This document shows, piece by piece, positions 1 through 9,166 of a DNA stretch of 26,051 bases. Origin of the DNA: a virus; the IMG/VR virus record IMGVR_UViG_3300027320_000940, positions 1 to 26,051 of that record. One strand, written 5' to 3'. Positions within the stretch are counted from its first letter, which is position 1; each line of letters begins with the position of its first letter. The translations under genes and the position numbers were made by a program. The notes under the pieces were generated by a model. That model saw only the letters and a program-made list of their open reading frames with translations. It did no database searches and was not told where the DNA came from.

Positions 1-2218
1 TTCTTTCAATGGTTCTGCTGATATTACAGTTGTTACCAATGGTACTGGTGTAACTGTATCAGGCACATCAGTTTCGATTGGACAAGTAGTAGGAACAAGT
101 TCAGCAGTTACATTTGCATCTGTAACTGCTACTCTCAATGCTAACAGTCAAAAAATTACGAACGTAGCTACTCCTACTGCAGCTAATGATGCTGCAAACA
201 AATCATATGTAGATGGATTAATTCAGGGCTTAGATGTCCATGATGCTGTGAGAGCGATAGCAGCTACAGCTATTGGTACCAGTGTATTATATTTTCAGAC
301 AAATGCAGCTTCATCAACATCTGGAACTGCCACTGGAACATGTTATATTGAATCTTCCGCAAACCAGGCATTAAGTTCTACTTATTTTGATGGAGTTGCT
401 CTGAATGCTGGAAATCTTGTAACAGGTGATCGTGTTTTAGTCACAGCTGGAGCGACAACAGCTACATATAACATTGGTGGTGTTACATCTACTCCTGCTG
501 GTGGTGTAAATGTCATGAACGGTGTTTATGTCGTTACTAGTGTAGGTAGTGTATCCACTAAATGGAGATTAGATAGAGCTTTAGATTCTGATGACAACTT
601 AGAGCTAGAAGGTGGAACCTTCGTCTTTGTTCAAGAAGGTTCTACATATCCTGATACTGGTTGGTTAATAACAAACAACACATTAGTAACAAAACTTTCT
701 ATTGGTAGTGATGCTATTACGTTTACCCAATTTTCTAGTGCTGGTCAGATAACTGCTACTGCACCTTTAGTAAAAACTGGTAATGCATTATCATTATCAT
801 TAAAAGCTAATGGTGGTCTAATAGTAGATACAAATACACTGGCTGTAGATTTAGGTGCTACTTCAATTACTGGTACTCTTGCAGTTGGCGATGGTGGTAC
901 TGGAGCTACATCATTTACTGCTAATACTGTGTTATACGGCAACGGTACTGGTGCTATACAGGCAACATCAGCTGCTGGAACTTCAGGTCAATTATTAGTA
1001 GCTAACGCTTCCGGTACCCCTACGTTTGTATCTATGAGTGGTGGTGAGGCGACAATTTCAGCAACTGGTACTTTTGCATTAAGCACTACAGGTGTATCTG
1101 CTGCTACTTATGGAAGTGCGACAAATGTACCACAAATTACTGTAGATACTAAAGGCAGAGTTACAGGTGTAACTAATGTTGCTATCCCTACGGCTACAAT
1201 ATCTGCATTAGGCTTGGCTTCATTCAATACATCACATTTTTCAGTAGCATCTGGAGCTGTATCTTTAAGTACAGTTGCTATTGCAAGTGGTGGCCTTAAT
1301 AGAACATCAGCAATTACTGGTTTTGTTTATGGAGACGGTACAGGATATGCTGCTGCAACCGCTGCTAATCTTAACTCTTTACATGGAACCCAAACAGCCA
1401 ATACTGTTTATGCTGCTCCAAATGGCTCTAGTAGTGTCCCAAGCTTTAGAGCTCTTGTTGCTGCTGATCTTCCTACGGCTACAGTATCTGCATTAGGTGT
1501 AGCTTCATTCAATACATCACATTTTTCAGTAGCAGCTGGAGCTGTATCTTTAAATACAGTGACGATAGCTAAGGGTGGTACAAACGCTACAGGTCAAACA
1601 GGTAATGGTATCACATATTTTGACTCTACGAGTATTGTTTCAGGAAATAATCTTACTTTCAATCCGACAAATAATGGTGCGACAACAAGTTCAGCATTGT
1701 ATGTAAACGCAGGTAGTGCAACAACAGGTACTGCGATGTATGTTAATGCTGGAGCTTTAGCTGCTGGAAATGTATTAGTTGTCAATGGATTTGGTACAAC
1801 AGGTAAGTTAATTTCTGGTCAAACAAGTGGAACGGAAAAATTCTCTGTTGATGTAAATGGAAACTTAAGAGCAACAACCAAGAGCTTTGATATTCCTCAC
1901 CCTACAAAAGAAGGTAAGAGACTTGTATACGGTGTTCTTGAAGGACCTGAACATGGAGTATATCATAGAGGAACTGTAGAGGGTAAAGATAAGATCAAGA
2001 TTGAATTACCAGAATATTGGTACAAATTGGTGGGTGAAAATTACTCTGTTCAACTTACATCTTGGGGACCATATGCAGTTCATTTAGTTGAGAAAACAGA
2101 AAATTATTTTATAATACAACTATCTAGCAATATCGTCATGAGAAAATTAAAAACAATTAAAGTGGATTATGTTGTTCACGGTGCTAGATTGGATGCTCCA
2201 CTAGAAATTGAGCAATGA
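1..2218 (+). CDS. Tail fibre / adhesin protein, 5' end outside the window
   Basis: The reading frame is open from base 2, so the gene starts upstream and 738 residues are visible. The GTG at 248 is only an internal codon. The visible N-terminal part carries the fibre signature QKITNVATPTAANDAANKSY (about residues 52-71 of the visible part), followed by long Gly/Ser/Thr/Ala-rich beta repeats such as GGTGATSFTANTVLYGNGTG. The last ~115 residues change character: they are charged and aromatic (KSFDIPHPTKEGKRLVYGVL, then a conserved LPEYWYKL segment) and resemble a C-terminal domain found at the tips of phage fibres, probably involved in trimerisation or receptor contact. The stop overlaps the next start (ATGA). 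Assignment as a fibre is strong. The receptor cannot be told, and the role of the C-terminal domain is inferred. Confidence 0.85.
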   Translation, partial: SFNGSADITVVTNGTGVTVSGTSVSIGQVVGTSSAVTFASVTATLNANSQKITNVATPTAANDAANKSYVDGLIQGLDVHDAVRAIAATAIGTSVLYFQTNAASSTSGTATGTCYIESSANQALSSTYFDGVALNAGNLVTGDRVLVTAGATTATYNIGGVTSTPAGGVNVMNGVYVVTSVGSVSTKWRLDRALDSDDNLELEGGTFVFVQEGSTYPDTGWLITNNTLVTKLSIGSDAITFTQFSSAGQITATAPLVKTGNALSLSLKANGGLIVDTNTLAVDLGATSITGTLAVGDGGTGATSFTANTVLYGNGTGAIQATSAAGTSGQLLVANASGTPTFVSMSGGEATISATGTFALSTTGVSAATYGSATNVPQITVDTKGRVTGVTNVAIPTATISALGLASFNTSHFSVASGAVSLSTVAIASGGLNRTSAITGFVYGDGTGYAAATAANLNSLHGTQTANTVYAAPNGSSSVPSFRALVAADLPTATVSALGVASFNTSHFSVAAGAVSLNTVTIAKGGTNATGQTGNGITYFDSTSIVSGNNLTFNPTNNGATTSSALYVNAGSATTGTAMYVNAGALAAGNVLVVNGFGTTGKLISGQTSGTEKFSVDVNGNLRATTKSFDIPHPTKEGKRLVYGVLEGPEHGVYHRGTVEGKDKIKIELPEYWYKLVGENYSVQLTSWGPYAVHLVEKTENYFIIQLSSNIVMRKLKTIKVDYVVHGARLDAPLEIEQ
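1187..1293 (+). repeat. Internal fibre repeat, copy 1
   Basis: This 107-base unit inside the first fibre gene recurs at 1472-1578 with about a dozen mismatches and no gap. Both copies encode the LASFNTSHFSVA-type beta repeat that begins PTATxSALG. The spacing of 285 bases is divisible by three, so duplication or loss keeps the frame. Confidence 0.85.
1472..1578 (+). repeat. Internal fibre repeat, copy 2
   Basis: This is the second copy of the 107-base unit at 1187-1293, in the same reading frame. It encodes PTATVSALGVASFNTSHFSV and then a Gly-rich turn (KGGTNATG). Confidence 0.85.
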
Positions 2219-2475
2219 TGCATTTGTTCAGAGTTTATAAAGAAGATAATTTAAATGTTGCCTGGATCTCTATTGAAACAGGCAACATAGATATTGAAGC
2301 AGGTATAAGAATGGTATTTTCATTTTTAAACCTAGAACAACAAGTTATGTCTAAAAATTTATTCGTAATTCAAGGTGATGAATATAACGATCTTGGTAAA
2401 AGCGATACAGAGTTAAGTCTGGCTATTATCACCAAATTATTAGAATATACCAATTGCATCATCGTAAAAGAGTAG
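2215..2475 (+). CDS. Small unknown protein between two fibre genes
   Basis: An 86-residue protein that I do not recognise. It starts at the ATG overlapping the fibre stop; a second ATG follows immediately at 2218, so either could be used. The sequence is mixed alpha/beta, non-repetitive and acidic, with no signal peptide or membrane segment. The gene lies between two fibre genes and is translationally coupled to the upstream one. That position is typical of fibre-assembly chaperones or attachment accessory proteins in tailed phages, but no motif here supports that role directly. Downstream, an AGAGGTG ribosome site overlaps its stop region and serves the next gene. Confidence 0.7.
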   Translation: MMHLFRVYKEDNLNVAWISIETGNIDIEAGIRMVFSFLNLEQQVMSKNLFVIQGDEYNDLGKSDTELSLAIITKLLEYTNCIIVKE

Positions 2476-2484
2476 AGGTGTTAA

Positions 2485-5400
2485 GTGGCTGTTGATGTTA
2501 TTATAGATCCAAGTTCTGGTAAAATTTACTGGAATGATAATGCAGGATCTGGAACCGATCAGTCTATTGCAATTGCTGGTAATGCTTCAAATAAAATTGA
2601 ATTTATAGGTTATTCTGGAGCATTTTCTGGTACTTCTGGTTCAGCTCCAGCATCTCCAGAAGCTAGAGTAGTTATTACTGATTCAGCTTCTGATACTTTA
2701 ATTCCAGGTGTAAATGGCTATGAATTAGGGAATAGTACTAATCGCTGGGCCGTTTCTGCTACTACATTAAATGCTACAGGCGCAATAACATTATCATATT
2801 CTCCTGCTACTGGTGTAAATACTAATCATACTTTAAGAATTACATCTGCCCCATTTGCAGAAGCTTCGGGTGCTGTTATTGAAATGGGAGCCACTACAGC
2901 TTTCGATAATTCTACAGCTAATTTCTTTAATGGATCAGCAAATGGTACATATTTAGCTATCCGATCAGCTTCTACATTTACTGGTGATTATTTAAACTTT
3001 GGCAAACAAGATGGCACTAGTACAACATTCTCTGTAAGTTCAAATGGAAATGTTACGGTGAAAACTAGTAACCAGTTTGGATTTGTAGTTAATGATACTG
3101 CTAACGCAAACAAGTTTGTTGTTGATACAAATAATACTAGAGTTGGTATCGGTAAACCAGCTGATTATCCTTTAGATGTTCGCCATACAACTGGAAATAC
3201 ATCAACTGTCGCTTCTGTTATTGATATAGAAACATTATCTTCGGGAACTACGGCTGCTGGTTTCGGTGGTGGATTATTATTTAGTAATAAGAATGCCAAT
3301 GGTGGTACTGTATTATCAAATCAAATTGAAGGTATTTTATCAGAAGTTGGAGCTTCATATAAAGGCTCTATATCTTTTAGGACAAACTCTTCTGGCACTA
3401 ATACATTAAATGAAAGAATTAGAGTAAACTATAATTCTTTATTATTATATCCTTATGAATCAGCTGGAACTTTAGAGTTAAGATTTAATGCTCTAACAGG
3501 TGCAAATTATGTAGGATTTAAAGCTCCCGATACTATTTCTACTAATGTTATGTGGACATTACCATCGTCCGTTGGTTCTACTGGACAGTTTCTTAAAGTA
3601 GGAGCATCTGGAGTATTATCCTGGGATACCATTACAGCAGGTACAGGCACAGTAACGAGTATTGTAGCTGGAACTGGTCTTACTGGTGGAACAATTACAA
3701 CTTCTGGAACTATAGCCATTGATACTACTGTAGTTCCGAGACTTTCTACGAATACTAATGCGTTCTCATCAGCAAACACCACAGGTTCTACTACTTCTTC
3801 TGCTTTTTCATTAGTTGCTAATTCCTTGACATCTGGTACTGGAGCTTATTTTGCAAGTAATTCAGTAACTTCTGGAAAATTAGTAGATATAGCAATGACT
3901 GGAACAGCTGGATCATCCAACAGATATGCATTAAATATTGCTGTATCTGGAGCAAATACAGCAAGTGTAACATCGCATGGTGTTTATTCAAATGTCACTG
4001 CTACTTCTTCCGTATCTGCTGTAAATATTGCTGGTGTATTTCTCGCAAGCGGTGGAGCAGCAAATGTCCCTATAAGATTAGGCTCTTCTACAGGCTATGT
4101 TAATTTCTTTATTAATACTGATGGAACTGGAATTACTTTAAGTCCTTCATCAGCTGGAACACCTTTCTTTACTCTTGGTGGATATTCTGCAGTTGTTCCT
4201 GAATTTAGATTATGTGAAGCTGGCGGTTTCGGAGCTAAATATGTTGGCTTTAAAGCTCCAGTATCACTTGCTGCAAGTAAAATATGGGAATTACCTGGAG
4301 TTGATGGAACAAATGGACAGGTATTAACTTGGACAACTGGCGGTATTCTCACATGGTCTAACGTATCTGGTAGTGTATCAGTTGGGGGAACTAATAACGG
4401 TGATATACAATATAAATCTAGCACTTCATTAGGTGGATCTGCTAATTTAAATTATGATGCTACAAATAATGAACTAAAAGTATTAAATTATAATCCTACA
4501 AATTCTGCTTCAACAGCTGCATTAAAAATTCTAACAGGTACTACATGGACTGGTTCTGGCAGTGGTACATTAATTGCCGGAAATGCAGTAACAGGATTTG
4601 CAGGAAACTTAATAGATTTACAAGTCGCTGCAGCATCTAAATTTAAAGTTAGTGCTACAGGTGCTGTAACTATTGCCAATGCTTACACATTGCCTATTAC
4701 AACTCCAGATGCTGCAGGTCTATTTTTGTATTATGATGGTACTGATCTTATCTGGGAAGCTAACTCATCAGGAAATATTGTAGCTCAATCATCTACTAAC
4801 GGTAATAAAGTTGCCTATTATAATGCCGCTGGCTCTGCTCTAGATGGTGCTGAAGGTTTAATTTATGAAACTACCGGAACTAATTTATCTGTCTTAGCAA
4901 CAGGTATTGGAGTGATTCCATTATCAATTACAGCATTTACAGGTCATACTGCATCTATTTTCAAAGCTATTTTAAATGCAACAGATGTATTTGTCATTAA
5001 TAATTCTGGTAATATTTCAACAGGAACATGGAATGCTTCAGCTATTGGTGTAGCATACGGCGGGACAGGACAAACAACATATACAAATGGTCAAATACTA
5101 ATAGGTAATTCCACAGGTAATACATTAACAAAAACAACACTGTCTGCTGGTTCTGGTGTTGATATTGCTAATGGTGCTGGTTCTATTACAATTAGACAAA
5201 AAAGACCATTATATTTGACATTTTGTGCTGGTTTTACTCCTGCTGCATCTGGCGTTGATACGGTTGTTCTAAGAATTCCAGACAGCCCTGCAGATGGTTC
5301 GACATCTATATCTTATAACGTAAGAGAATTATTTATAAGAGTAGAAACAGCTTCTGCTGGGACCTCTTCTGTTCATGTTCAATACTATACTGGGTCTGGA

Positions 5401-5589
5401 GCATTTTCGTCAACAGGCAACTTGATGACAACAGCTCTATCTATAACAGGTGGATCTACTTATGAAGCATCTACAACAACTTTTTCTCAATCAACATTAA
5501 GTTCTGGAAATAAGGTTAGATTAAACTTTACAGCATTAGATGGAACACACACAAATTTCTTCATTCAATTATTACTAGAAGAAAACTAA
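2485..5589 (+). CDS. Long tail fibre / adhesin protein
   Basis: A 1034-residue repetitive beta protein starting at GTG, chosen because a good Shine-Dalgarno AGAGGTG lies at 2473-2479 and the N-terminus MAVDVIIDPSSGKIYWND is a usual fibre start. Low-complexity Gly/Ser/Thr/Ala segments alternate with a recurring ~65-residue module seen at about residues 330-395 and 570-640: a YVGFKAP core, then a W-x-LP step, G-x-GQ-x-L, and L-x-W. Near the end there is the common fibre motif GGTGQTTYTNGQILIGNSTG. The last ~110 residues (from about 915) are a distinct non-repetitive domain, probably the distal tip. It probably forms trimers on the virion and binds the host surface. Fibre identity is secure; receptor and position on the tail are unknown. 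Confidence 0.85.
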   Translation: MAVDVIIDPSSGKIYWNDNAGSGTDQSIAIAGNASNKIEFIGYSGAFSGTSGSAPASPEARVVITDSASDTLIPGVNGYELGNSTNRWAVSATTLNATGAITLSYSPATGVNTNHTLRITSAPFAEASGAVIEMGATTAFDNSTANFFNGSANGTYLAIRSASTFTGDYLNFGKQDGTSTTFSVSSNGNVTVKTSNQFGFVVNDTANANKFVVDTNNTRVGIGKPADYPLDVRHTTGNTSTVASVIDIETLSSGTTAAGFGGGLLFSNKNANGGTVLSNQIEGILSEVGASYKGSISFRTNSSGTNTLNERIRVNYNSLLLYPYESAGTLELRFNALTGANYVGFKAPDTISTNVMWTLPSSVGSTGQFLKVGASGVLSWDTITAGTGTVTSIVAGTGLTGGTITTSGTIAIDTTVVPRLSTNTNAFSSANTTGSTTSSAFSLVANSLTSGTGAYFASNSVTSGKLVDIAMTGTAGSSNRYALNIAVSGANTASVTSHGVYSNVTATSSVSAVNIAGVFLASGGAANVPIRLGSSTGYVNFFINTDGTGITLSPSSAGTPFFTLGGYSAVVPEFRLCEAGGFGAKYVGFKAPVSLAASKIWELPGVDGTNGQVLTWTTGGILTWSNVSGSVSVGGTNNGDIQYKSSTSLGGSANLNYDATNNELKVLNYNPTNSASTAALKILTGTTWTGSGSGTLIAGNAVTGFAGNLIDLQVAAASKFKVSATGAVTIANAYTLPITTPDAAGLFLYYDGTDLIWEANSSGNIVAQSSTNGNKVAYYNAAGSALDGAEGLIYETTGTNLSVLATGIGVIPLSITAFTGHTASIFKAILNATDVFVINNSGNISTGTWNASAIGVAYGGTGQTTYTNGQILIGNSTGNTLTKTTLSAGSGVDIANGAGSITIRQKRPLYLTFCAGFTPAASGVDTVVLRIPDSPADGSTSISYNVRELFIRVETASAGTSSVHVQYYTGSGAFSSTGNLMTTALSITGGSTYEASTTTFSQSTLSSGNKVRLNFTALDGTHTNFFIQLLLEEN

Positions 5590-5590
5590 A

Positions 5591-7117
5591 ATGAAAACAT
5601 GTATTCTTAGAAGAAAATTACTGACTACAGAATCAGGAACAATCACCCTTAATACTCCCGCTAATTTTGGAACTCCCAAAGCTGCTATATTTTATAGTAT
5701 TAATACAATAGCAGCTGATGGATCATTTGACACCACAACAAATCATCCATTCCTTTCAATAGGTTTTGCTGGTAATTCAGGAATTTCTGGTGGTTCTCAT
5801 GCTCAAACCTGTATGTCTATGATTTGTGAGGAAGATTCAGACGCTAGTGTTGTTTATTCTGTCATTACAACATCACACGTTTTGGAACATCGTACTGGTA
5901 ATGGGACAACTGTATATAGAAGGCTAAGTTGTGATTCTTTTAGTACAGATACGATTACATGCACCCTAACAAATGTAAATACTCCAACAGAAGTATGTGA
6001 TATTGTTGTAGTAGTTATAGCTGGGGATGATGTTACTGTAGGCGTTAATTCAATGAATGTTAGTAACGGACTTAATGGAAATGCAACTTTTAGTACATTT
6101 ACATTCAGCCCAGATGTAGTATTGTTTACATATGTTCAAAATACATCTGCTGGCGGAGCTCAATTGAATTTTGGTGCAGTAGTTAATGATGGTTCTCTGA
6201 CGCAAAGAAGTGCTGGATGGTGTGCAATTAATGGTGCAGGTTCAACAGATTTGCGATGCGGTGTAAATAATAATGCTATAGCTGTTGGAAGACGTGGAGG
6301 TACTGATAGCCTTCAAGTTGTCACAGCAATTTCTTCATCGGGATTTACATTACAAACACAGACTACATCTCCTGGTGGTGCTTTTCCAATATATTTTTTA
6401 GCCATTAAATCATTATCTACAAATTTTTCTTTAGGTACTATCTCAGGTCCAATTAACTCTGGAGTTCAGACACAAACTATTTCACTACCTTTTGTCCCTG
6501 ATATGATTTTAGGATCTATGACACATACTCCTACCGCAAACATTAACACGAGACAAACTGCTACTAATGCTGATAATTTTAGTGTATTTGTAGCAAAAGG
6601 TGAAACACAAAGATCTTTACGAGGAACTGGGACATTATCCTACAATCCTTCCTCCGCAACAGTTACTGGCACTTCAACAATTTTTACACAACAATTGTCC
6701 CCTGGTGATAAATTATATGATCCTCTGTACACATTAATCGGAACGGTAAGTAGTATAGCTAGTAATACATCTTTGACATTAGCATCTCAAGCAGCTATAT
6801 CACCTACAAATGGAAGTTCATATTATTACAGTAAGAATACACAGTTCAATTTATCTTACGGTGACGATGATGGTAATGGTAATGCAACTTCAGGTGTGTT
6901 TACAAAATTAAATTCTACGAGTGCTATTTGTGCAGAAACATCACCTGTATCTGCAAATATGATTGGTAAGATTAATGACTTTACCACAAGAAATGAATTT
7001 AACATACAATATACCACCCTAAACTCTACTGCTGCCTCTGGAGCTGCGGGTAGAACTGGGTGGTATTTAGCATTTAAAAACACCGAATCTTCAAGAAGAA
7101 GAGTTGATGTATCTTAG
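5591..7117 (+). CDS. Virion surface protein, probable fibre or appendage component
   Basis: A 508-residue protein that begins one base after the upstream fibre stop. It is Thr/Ser/Asn/Gly-rich and predicted to be mainly beta, with no signal peptide. It is less repetitive than the two fibres and unusually cysteine-containing in its first half (for example TCMSMICEED and RLSCDSFSTDTITCTL). Around residues 340-400 there is a separate module, GTGTLSYNPSSATVTGTST followed by L-x-x-GDKLYD and GTV-x-SI-x-SNTSLTL. This is a small beta domain I know as a recurrent insert in phage tail and fibre proteins. The stop overlaps the stop of the convergent gene by two bases, leaving no room for a terminator. 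A structural role is inferred from composition and neighbours. Confidence 0.7.
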   Translation: MKTCILRRKLLTTESGTITLNTPANFGTPKAAIFYSINTIAADGSFDTTTNHPFLSIGFAGNSGISGGSHAQTCMSMICEEDSDASVVYSVITTSHVLEHRTGNGTTVYRRLSCDSFSTDTITCTLTNVNTPTEVCDIVVVVIAGDDVTVGVNSMNVSNGLNGNATFSTFTFSPDVVLFTYVQNTSAGGAQLNFGAVVNDGSLTQRSAGWCAINGAGSTDLRCGVNNNAIAVGRRGGTDSLQVVTAISSSGFTLQTQTTSPGGAFPIYFLAIKSLSTNFSLGTISGPINSGVQTQTISLPFVPDMILGSMTHTPTANINTRQTATNADNFSVFVAKGETQRSLRGTGTLSYNPSSATVTGTSTIFTQQLSPGDKLYDPLYTLIGTVSSIASNTSLTLASQAAISPTNGSSYYYSKNTQFNLSYGDDDGNGNATSGVFTKLNSTSAICAETSPVSANMIGKINDFTTRNEFNIQYTTLNSTAASGAAGRTGWYLAFKNTESSRRRVDVS

Positions 7118-7413
7118 CTTCTTTGGCTTTCAAACCAAACTTTAAGATTATTAGCATATAGTTCAGCAGAAGATCTAGCAGTGTCAGCAGCACCTTCAGC
7201 AGCCATCTTAACTAAATAATCTTTTGTCACATTCATAATATAATAAGCAATTGTATCTTCAATAAATAATTCTTCAGTTATGTACAAAACATTTCCCAAA
7301 GAATCTGTAACCTGAGGCTTAAAATTATATTGTGTAGAAAATGCTTCTTTCAAATTAGCAGCATCAGAATTCTTAATCGGAATTGTAACTGTAAAAGCTA
7401 TTGTTGGATTCAT
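7114..7413 (-). CDS. Small structural-block protein, paralogue of its upstream neighbour's N-domain
   Basis: A 99-residue protein consisting of one domain that also forms the first ~105 residues of the protein encoded at 7410-8267. Shared features are the opening pattern I-x-FT-h-x-h-PI (h, hydrophobic), then AFxTxY, a middle E-E/K-x-F-h segment, a MNV-x-K helix, and an A-rich C-terminal helix. Phages often carry short proteins of this type (IPI-x-D...AFC..YGY..E...F) near tail genes. They are usually left as hypothetical, and I cannot give a function. The start overlaps the upstream stop (ATGA), so the two are co-translated. Domain duplication within an operon is the clearest conclusion. Confidence 0.7.
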   Translation of the reverse strand: MNPTIAFTVTIPIKNSDAANLKEAFSTQYNFKPQVTDSLGNVLYITEELFIEDTIAYYIMNVTKDYLVKMAAEGAADTARSSAELYANNLKVWFESQRS

Positions 7414-8267
7414 AACACGACCTCATTTACATTAATAGTAACTGTACCAAGAGTAGATTCTTCAGCAGTATTTGTAATCTTATAGGTAAAAGAATCAACT
7501 CCTACAAAATCAGCTTCAGGGGTATATGTAAGTAATGGAGCTGTACCTGATAATTCACCATGAACAGGACTATCTACTACTACATAATCAAAAGTTTCAC
7601 CATCTAAATCTACACCAGTCAATTCAACGTCAACTGTGGTATTTTTATCAAGATTAGTAGTAAAAGAATCTACTGTTAAAACATCATTTACAGCATTTAC
7701 AACAACACTAACAATTCCATTTTCAGAAGAACAAATATCGTTAGAAGCTACAATTGAAAATGCGTCTAATCCAGAGTAATTAGCGCTAGGAGTGTAAGTG
7801 AAAACATTATCTAAAACACTTACAGATCCATGAAGAGGCTGAACACTAACAGAATAAGATAGAGGTTTACTATTAGGATCTACACTAACTGCTACAAAAT
7901 CTCCAGCAGTATCTTCATCAATAATTAAATCACCACTATTAATACTAGGTCTAATAGCTTCAATTCTTCTTGCATCAAACCATTGTGCTGCGTCTAATTG
8001 TCTTGACGCTGCTAATTGTTCAGCAGTATTTCTGGCTAATTCAAACTCTTTCTTAACCATATGCGCTTTTAGAACATTCATTACAAAGTTCTCTACACAT
8101 TGAGAAACAAAAATCTCTTTAGAAATTGGGTTAGGCTGTGTCATTCCTTGTCCCACTTCTACCGTTTCTGAATAGCCATAGGATGTAGCAAAAGCATTCA
8201 TAACATCATTTGCATCATCTAATCTAATTGGCACTTCAATCGTAAAATTAATAGCATCCGGATCCAT
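7410..8267 (-). CDS. Paralogous N-domain fused to two cadherin-like repeats
   Basis: A 285-residue protein. Residues 1-105 match the 99-residue protein encoded just downstream. Residues ~110-200 and ~200-283 are two Ig-like repeats of the tandem-95/cadherin-like type: the signatures are PLHGSVSVLDNVFTYTPSAN and then GVDSFTYKITN, with the conserved HG, YTP and D-S-F-x-Y elements. Such repeats are stalks or adhesion modules on bacterial surface proteins and phage fibres. The start is well placed behind AGGAG (8279-8283 on the plus strand). It is the first gene of a two-gene minus-strand unit convergent with the fibre block. It is probably a decoration or appendage protein whose N-domain attaches it to the virion, which is inference. 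Confidence 0.75.
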   Translation of the reverse strand: MDPDAINFTIEVPIRLDDANDVMNAFATSYGYSETVEVGQGMTQPNPISKEIFVSQCVENFVMNVLKAHMVKKEFELARNTAEQLAASRQLDAAQWFDARRIEAIRPSINSGDLIIDEDTAGDFVAVSVDPNSKPLSYSVSVQPLHGSVSVLDNVFTYTPSANYSGLDAFSIVASNDICSSENGIVSVVVNAVNDVLTVDSFTTNLDKNTTVDVELTGVDLDGETFDYVVVDSPVHGELSGTAPLLTYTPEADFVGVDSFTYKITNTAEESTLGTVTINVNEVVL

Positions 8268-8309
8268 TTAAAAAAATCTCCTATATATAATATTTCTACA
8301 TAGTATATC

Positions 8310-8338
8310 AATAATCTTTTACAGAAGAAATAAGTATG
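8310..8338 (+). promoter_or_regulatory. Shared 29-base leader motif ending in the start codon
   Basis: The 29 bases ending in the ATG of the nitrilase gene align without gaps to 22942-22970, in front of an unrelated gene, with about 24 identities (core AAATAAGTATG preceded by an A/G-rich tract). Both sit at the 3' end of a divergent intergenic gap. It may be a promoter or translation-initiation element of this phage; no Shine-Dalgarno consensus is present. Confidence 0.4.
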
Positions 8339-9166
8339 AAGATCGCAATAGTTCAATTAAATTTAAATCAATATAGATATTTTGATCAATATGTTAATCA
8401 TATGGAAAATATTATTTCTAAAGCTAAAGATAATAATGCTGATCTTGTAGTATTTCCAGAAGATATCAACCTATGTATTTTATGGACAAAATACAACGAT
8501 ATAGCTGCTTTATCTATCAAACCAATACTAGAACACATATTTGAATTTATTATCAGTAGAATCAATCTTTCTTGGATGAAAGCTTTAGTTGCTACAGATA
8601 AGCAAAAAAACATTATAGAATCTGTTTTTATGTATTTATCTAAAAAATATGAGATTAATATATGTTCCGGTACTTATTATATTAAAAAAAATAATAATCT
8701 ATATAATGTTTGTTCTTTTTATAGTAGAGATGGTGGATTAATAGATCAAAGATATAAATATAAGCTTGTTGGGATTGAAAAAGCTTGGGGTGTTAAAAGC
8801 GTATATAATCCTGAGACTGTTCAAATAGATAATACAAAAGTGGGATTAGCTATTTGTTTTGATATAAATGATCCAGAATATACTAAAAAGATTGTGGATA
8901 ATGGGGCTGAGGTAATTCTTGTTCCTAGTAATGGATATAGAATATTTCCTTGGTATCCTTTTGATGAATCTAAAGAAACACCACATAGAGATAGAGCAAG
9001 AGAAAATAATGTTCCTATTTTGAGACCTTATTGTTGTGGATGGTTATTTCCGGGATTGTATTTTAGAGGATCTTCTGAAATAGTAAATAAAAAAGGCTTG
9101 GTGTTAGCCAAGCCTTCTAGTAAGGATAAAGAAGAAATCTTATATTTTAATATGGAAGACGCATAA
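8336..9166 (+). CDS. Carbon-nitrogen hydrolase (nitrilase superfamily)
   Basis: A 276-residue cytosolic hydrolase with the complete nitrilase-superfamily catalytic triad. Glu42 lies in the VVFPED motif, Lys141 or Lys143 in DQRYKYKLVG, and Cys174 in GLAICFDINDPE. The length is that of single-domain family members, such as omega-amidases and N-carbamoyl amidases, which cleave non-peptide C-N bonds. The substrate cannot be read from sequence. No NAD-synthetase or other fusion domain is present. The region around residues 50-85 is longer and more hydrophobic than usual. It starts behind a conserved leader motif and converges on the endolysin operon, overlapping the endolysin stop by 20 bases. Its 3' end doubles as the endolysin operon terminator. 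A metabolic or small-molecule role during infection is inference. Confidence 0.85.
   Translation: MKIAIVQLNLNQYRYFDQYVNHMENIISKAKDNNADLVVFPEDINLCILWTKYNDIAALSIKPILEHIFEFIISRINLSWMKALVATDKQKNIIESVFMYLSKKYEINICSGTYYIKKNNNLYNVCSFYSRDGGLIDQRYKYKLVGIEKAWGVKSVYNPETVQIDNTKVGLAICFDINDPEYTKKIVDNGAEVILVPSNGYRIFPWYPFDESKETPHRDRARENNVPILRPYCCGWLFPGLYFRGSSEIVNKKGLVLAKPSSKDKEEILYFNMEDA
9089..9116 (-). terminator. Rho-independent terminator of the endolysin operon, inside the nitrilase gene
   Basis: A perfect 9-bp stem, AAGGCTTGG (9093-9101) with CCAAGCCTT (9108-9116), and a 6-base loop. On the minus strand it is followed by six T residues (A-run at 9089-9094). It lies within the last codons of the convergent nitrilase gene, about 30 bases beyond the endolysin stop. 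Confidence 0.75.

Noticed and set aside
248-2218. Start of the first fibre gene at 248
   Set aside because: The frame is open from base 2 with fibre-type residues upstream of 248, so this is an internal codon.
2485-5589. Minus-strand open frames inside the fibre genes
   Set aside because: They are side effects of the low-complexity Thr/Gly/Ala repeats and have no ribosome sites.
7118-7150. Possible terminator between the 508-residue gene and the convergent pair
   Set aside because: Only a 5-bp TTTGG/CCAAA stem without a T-run is present.
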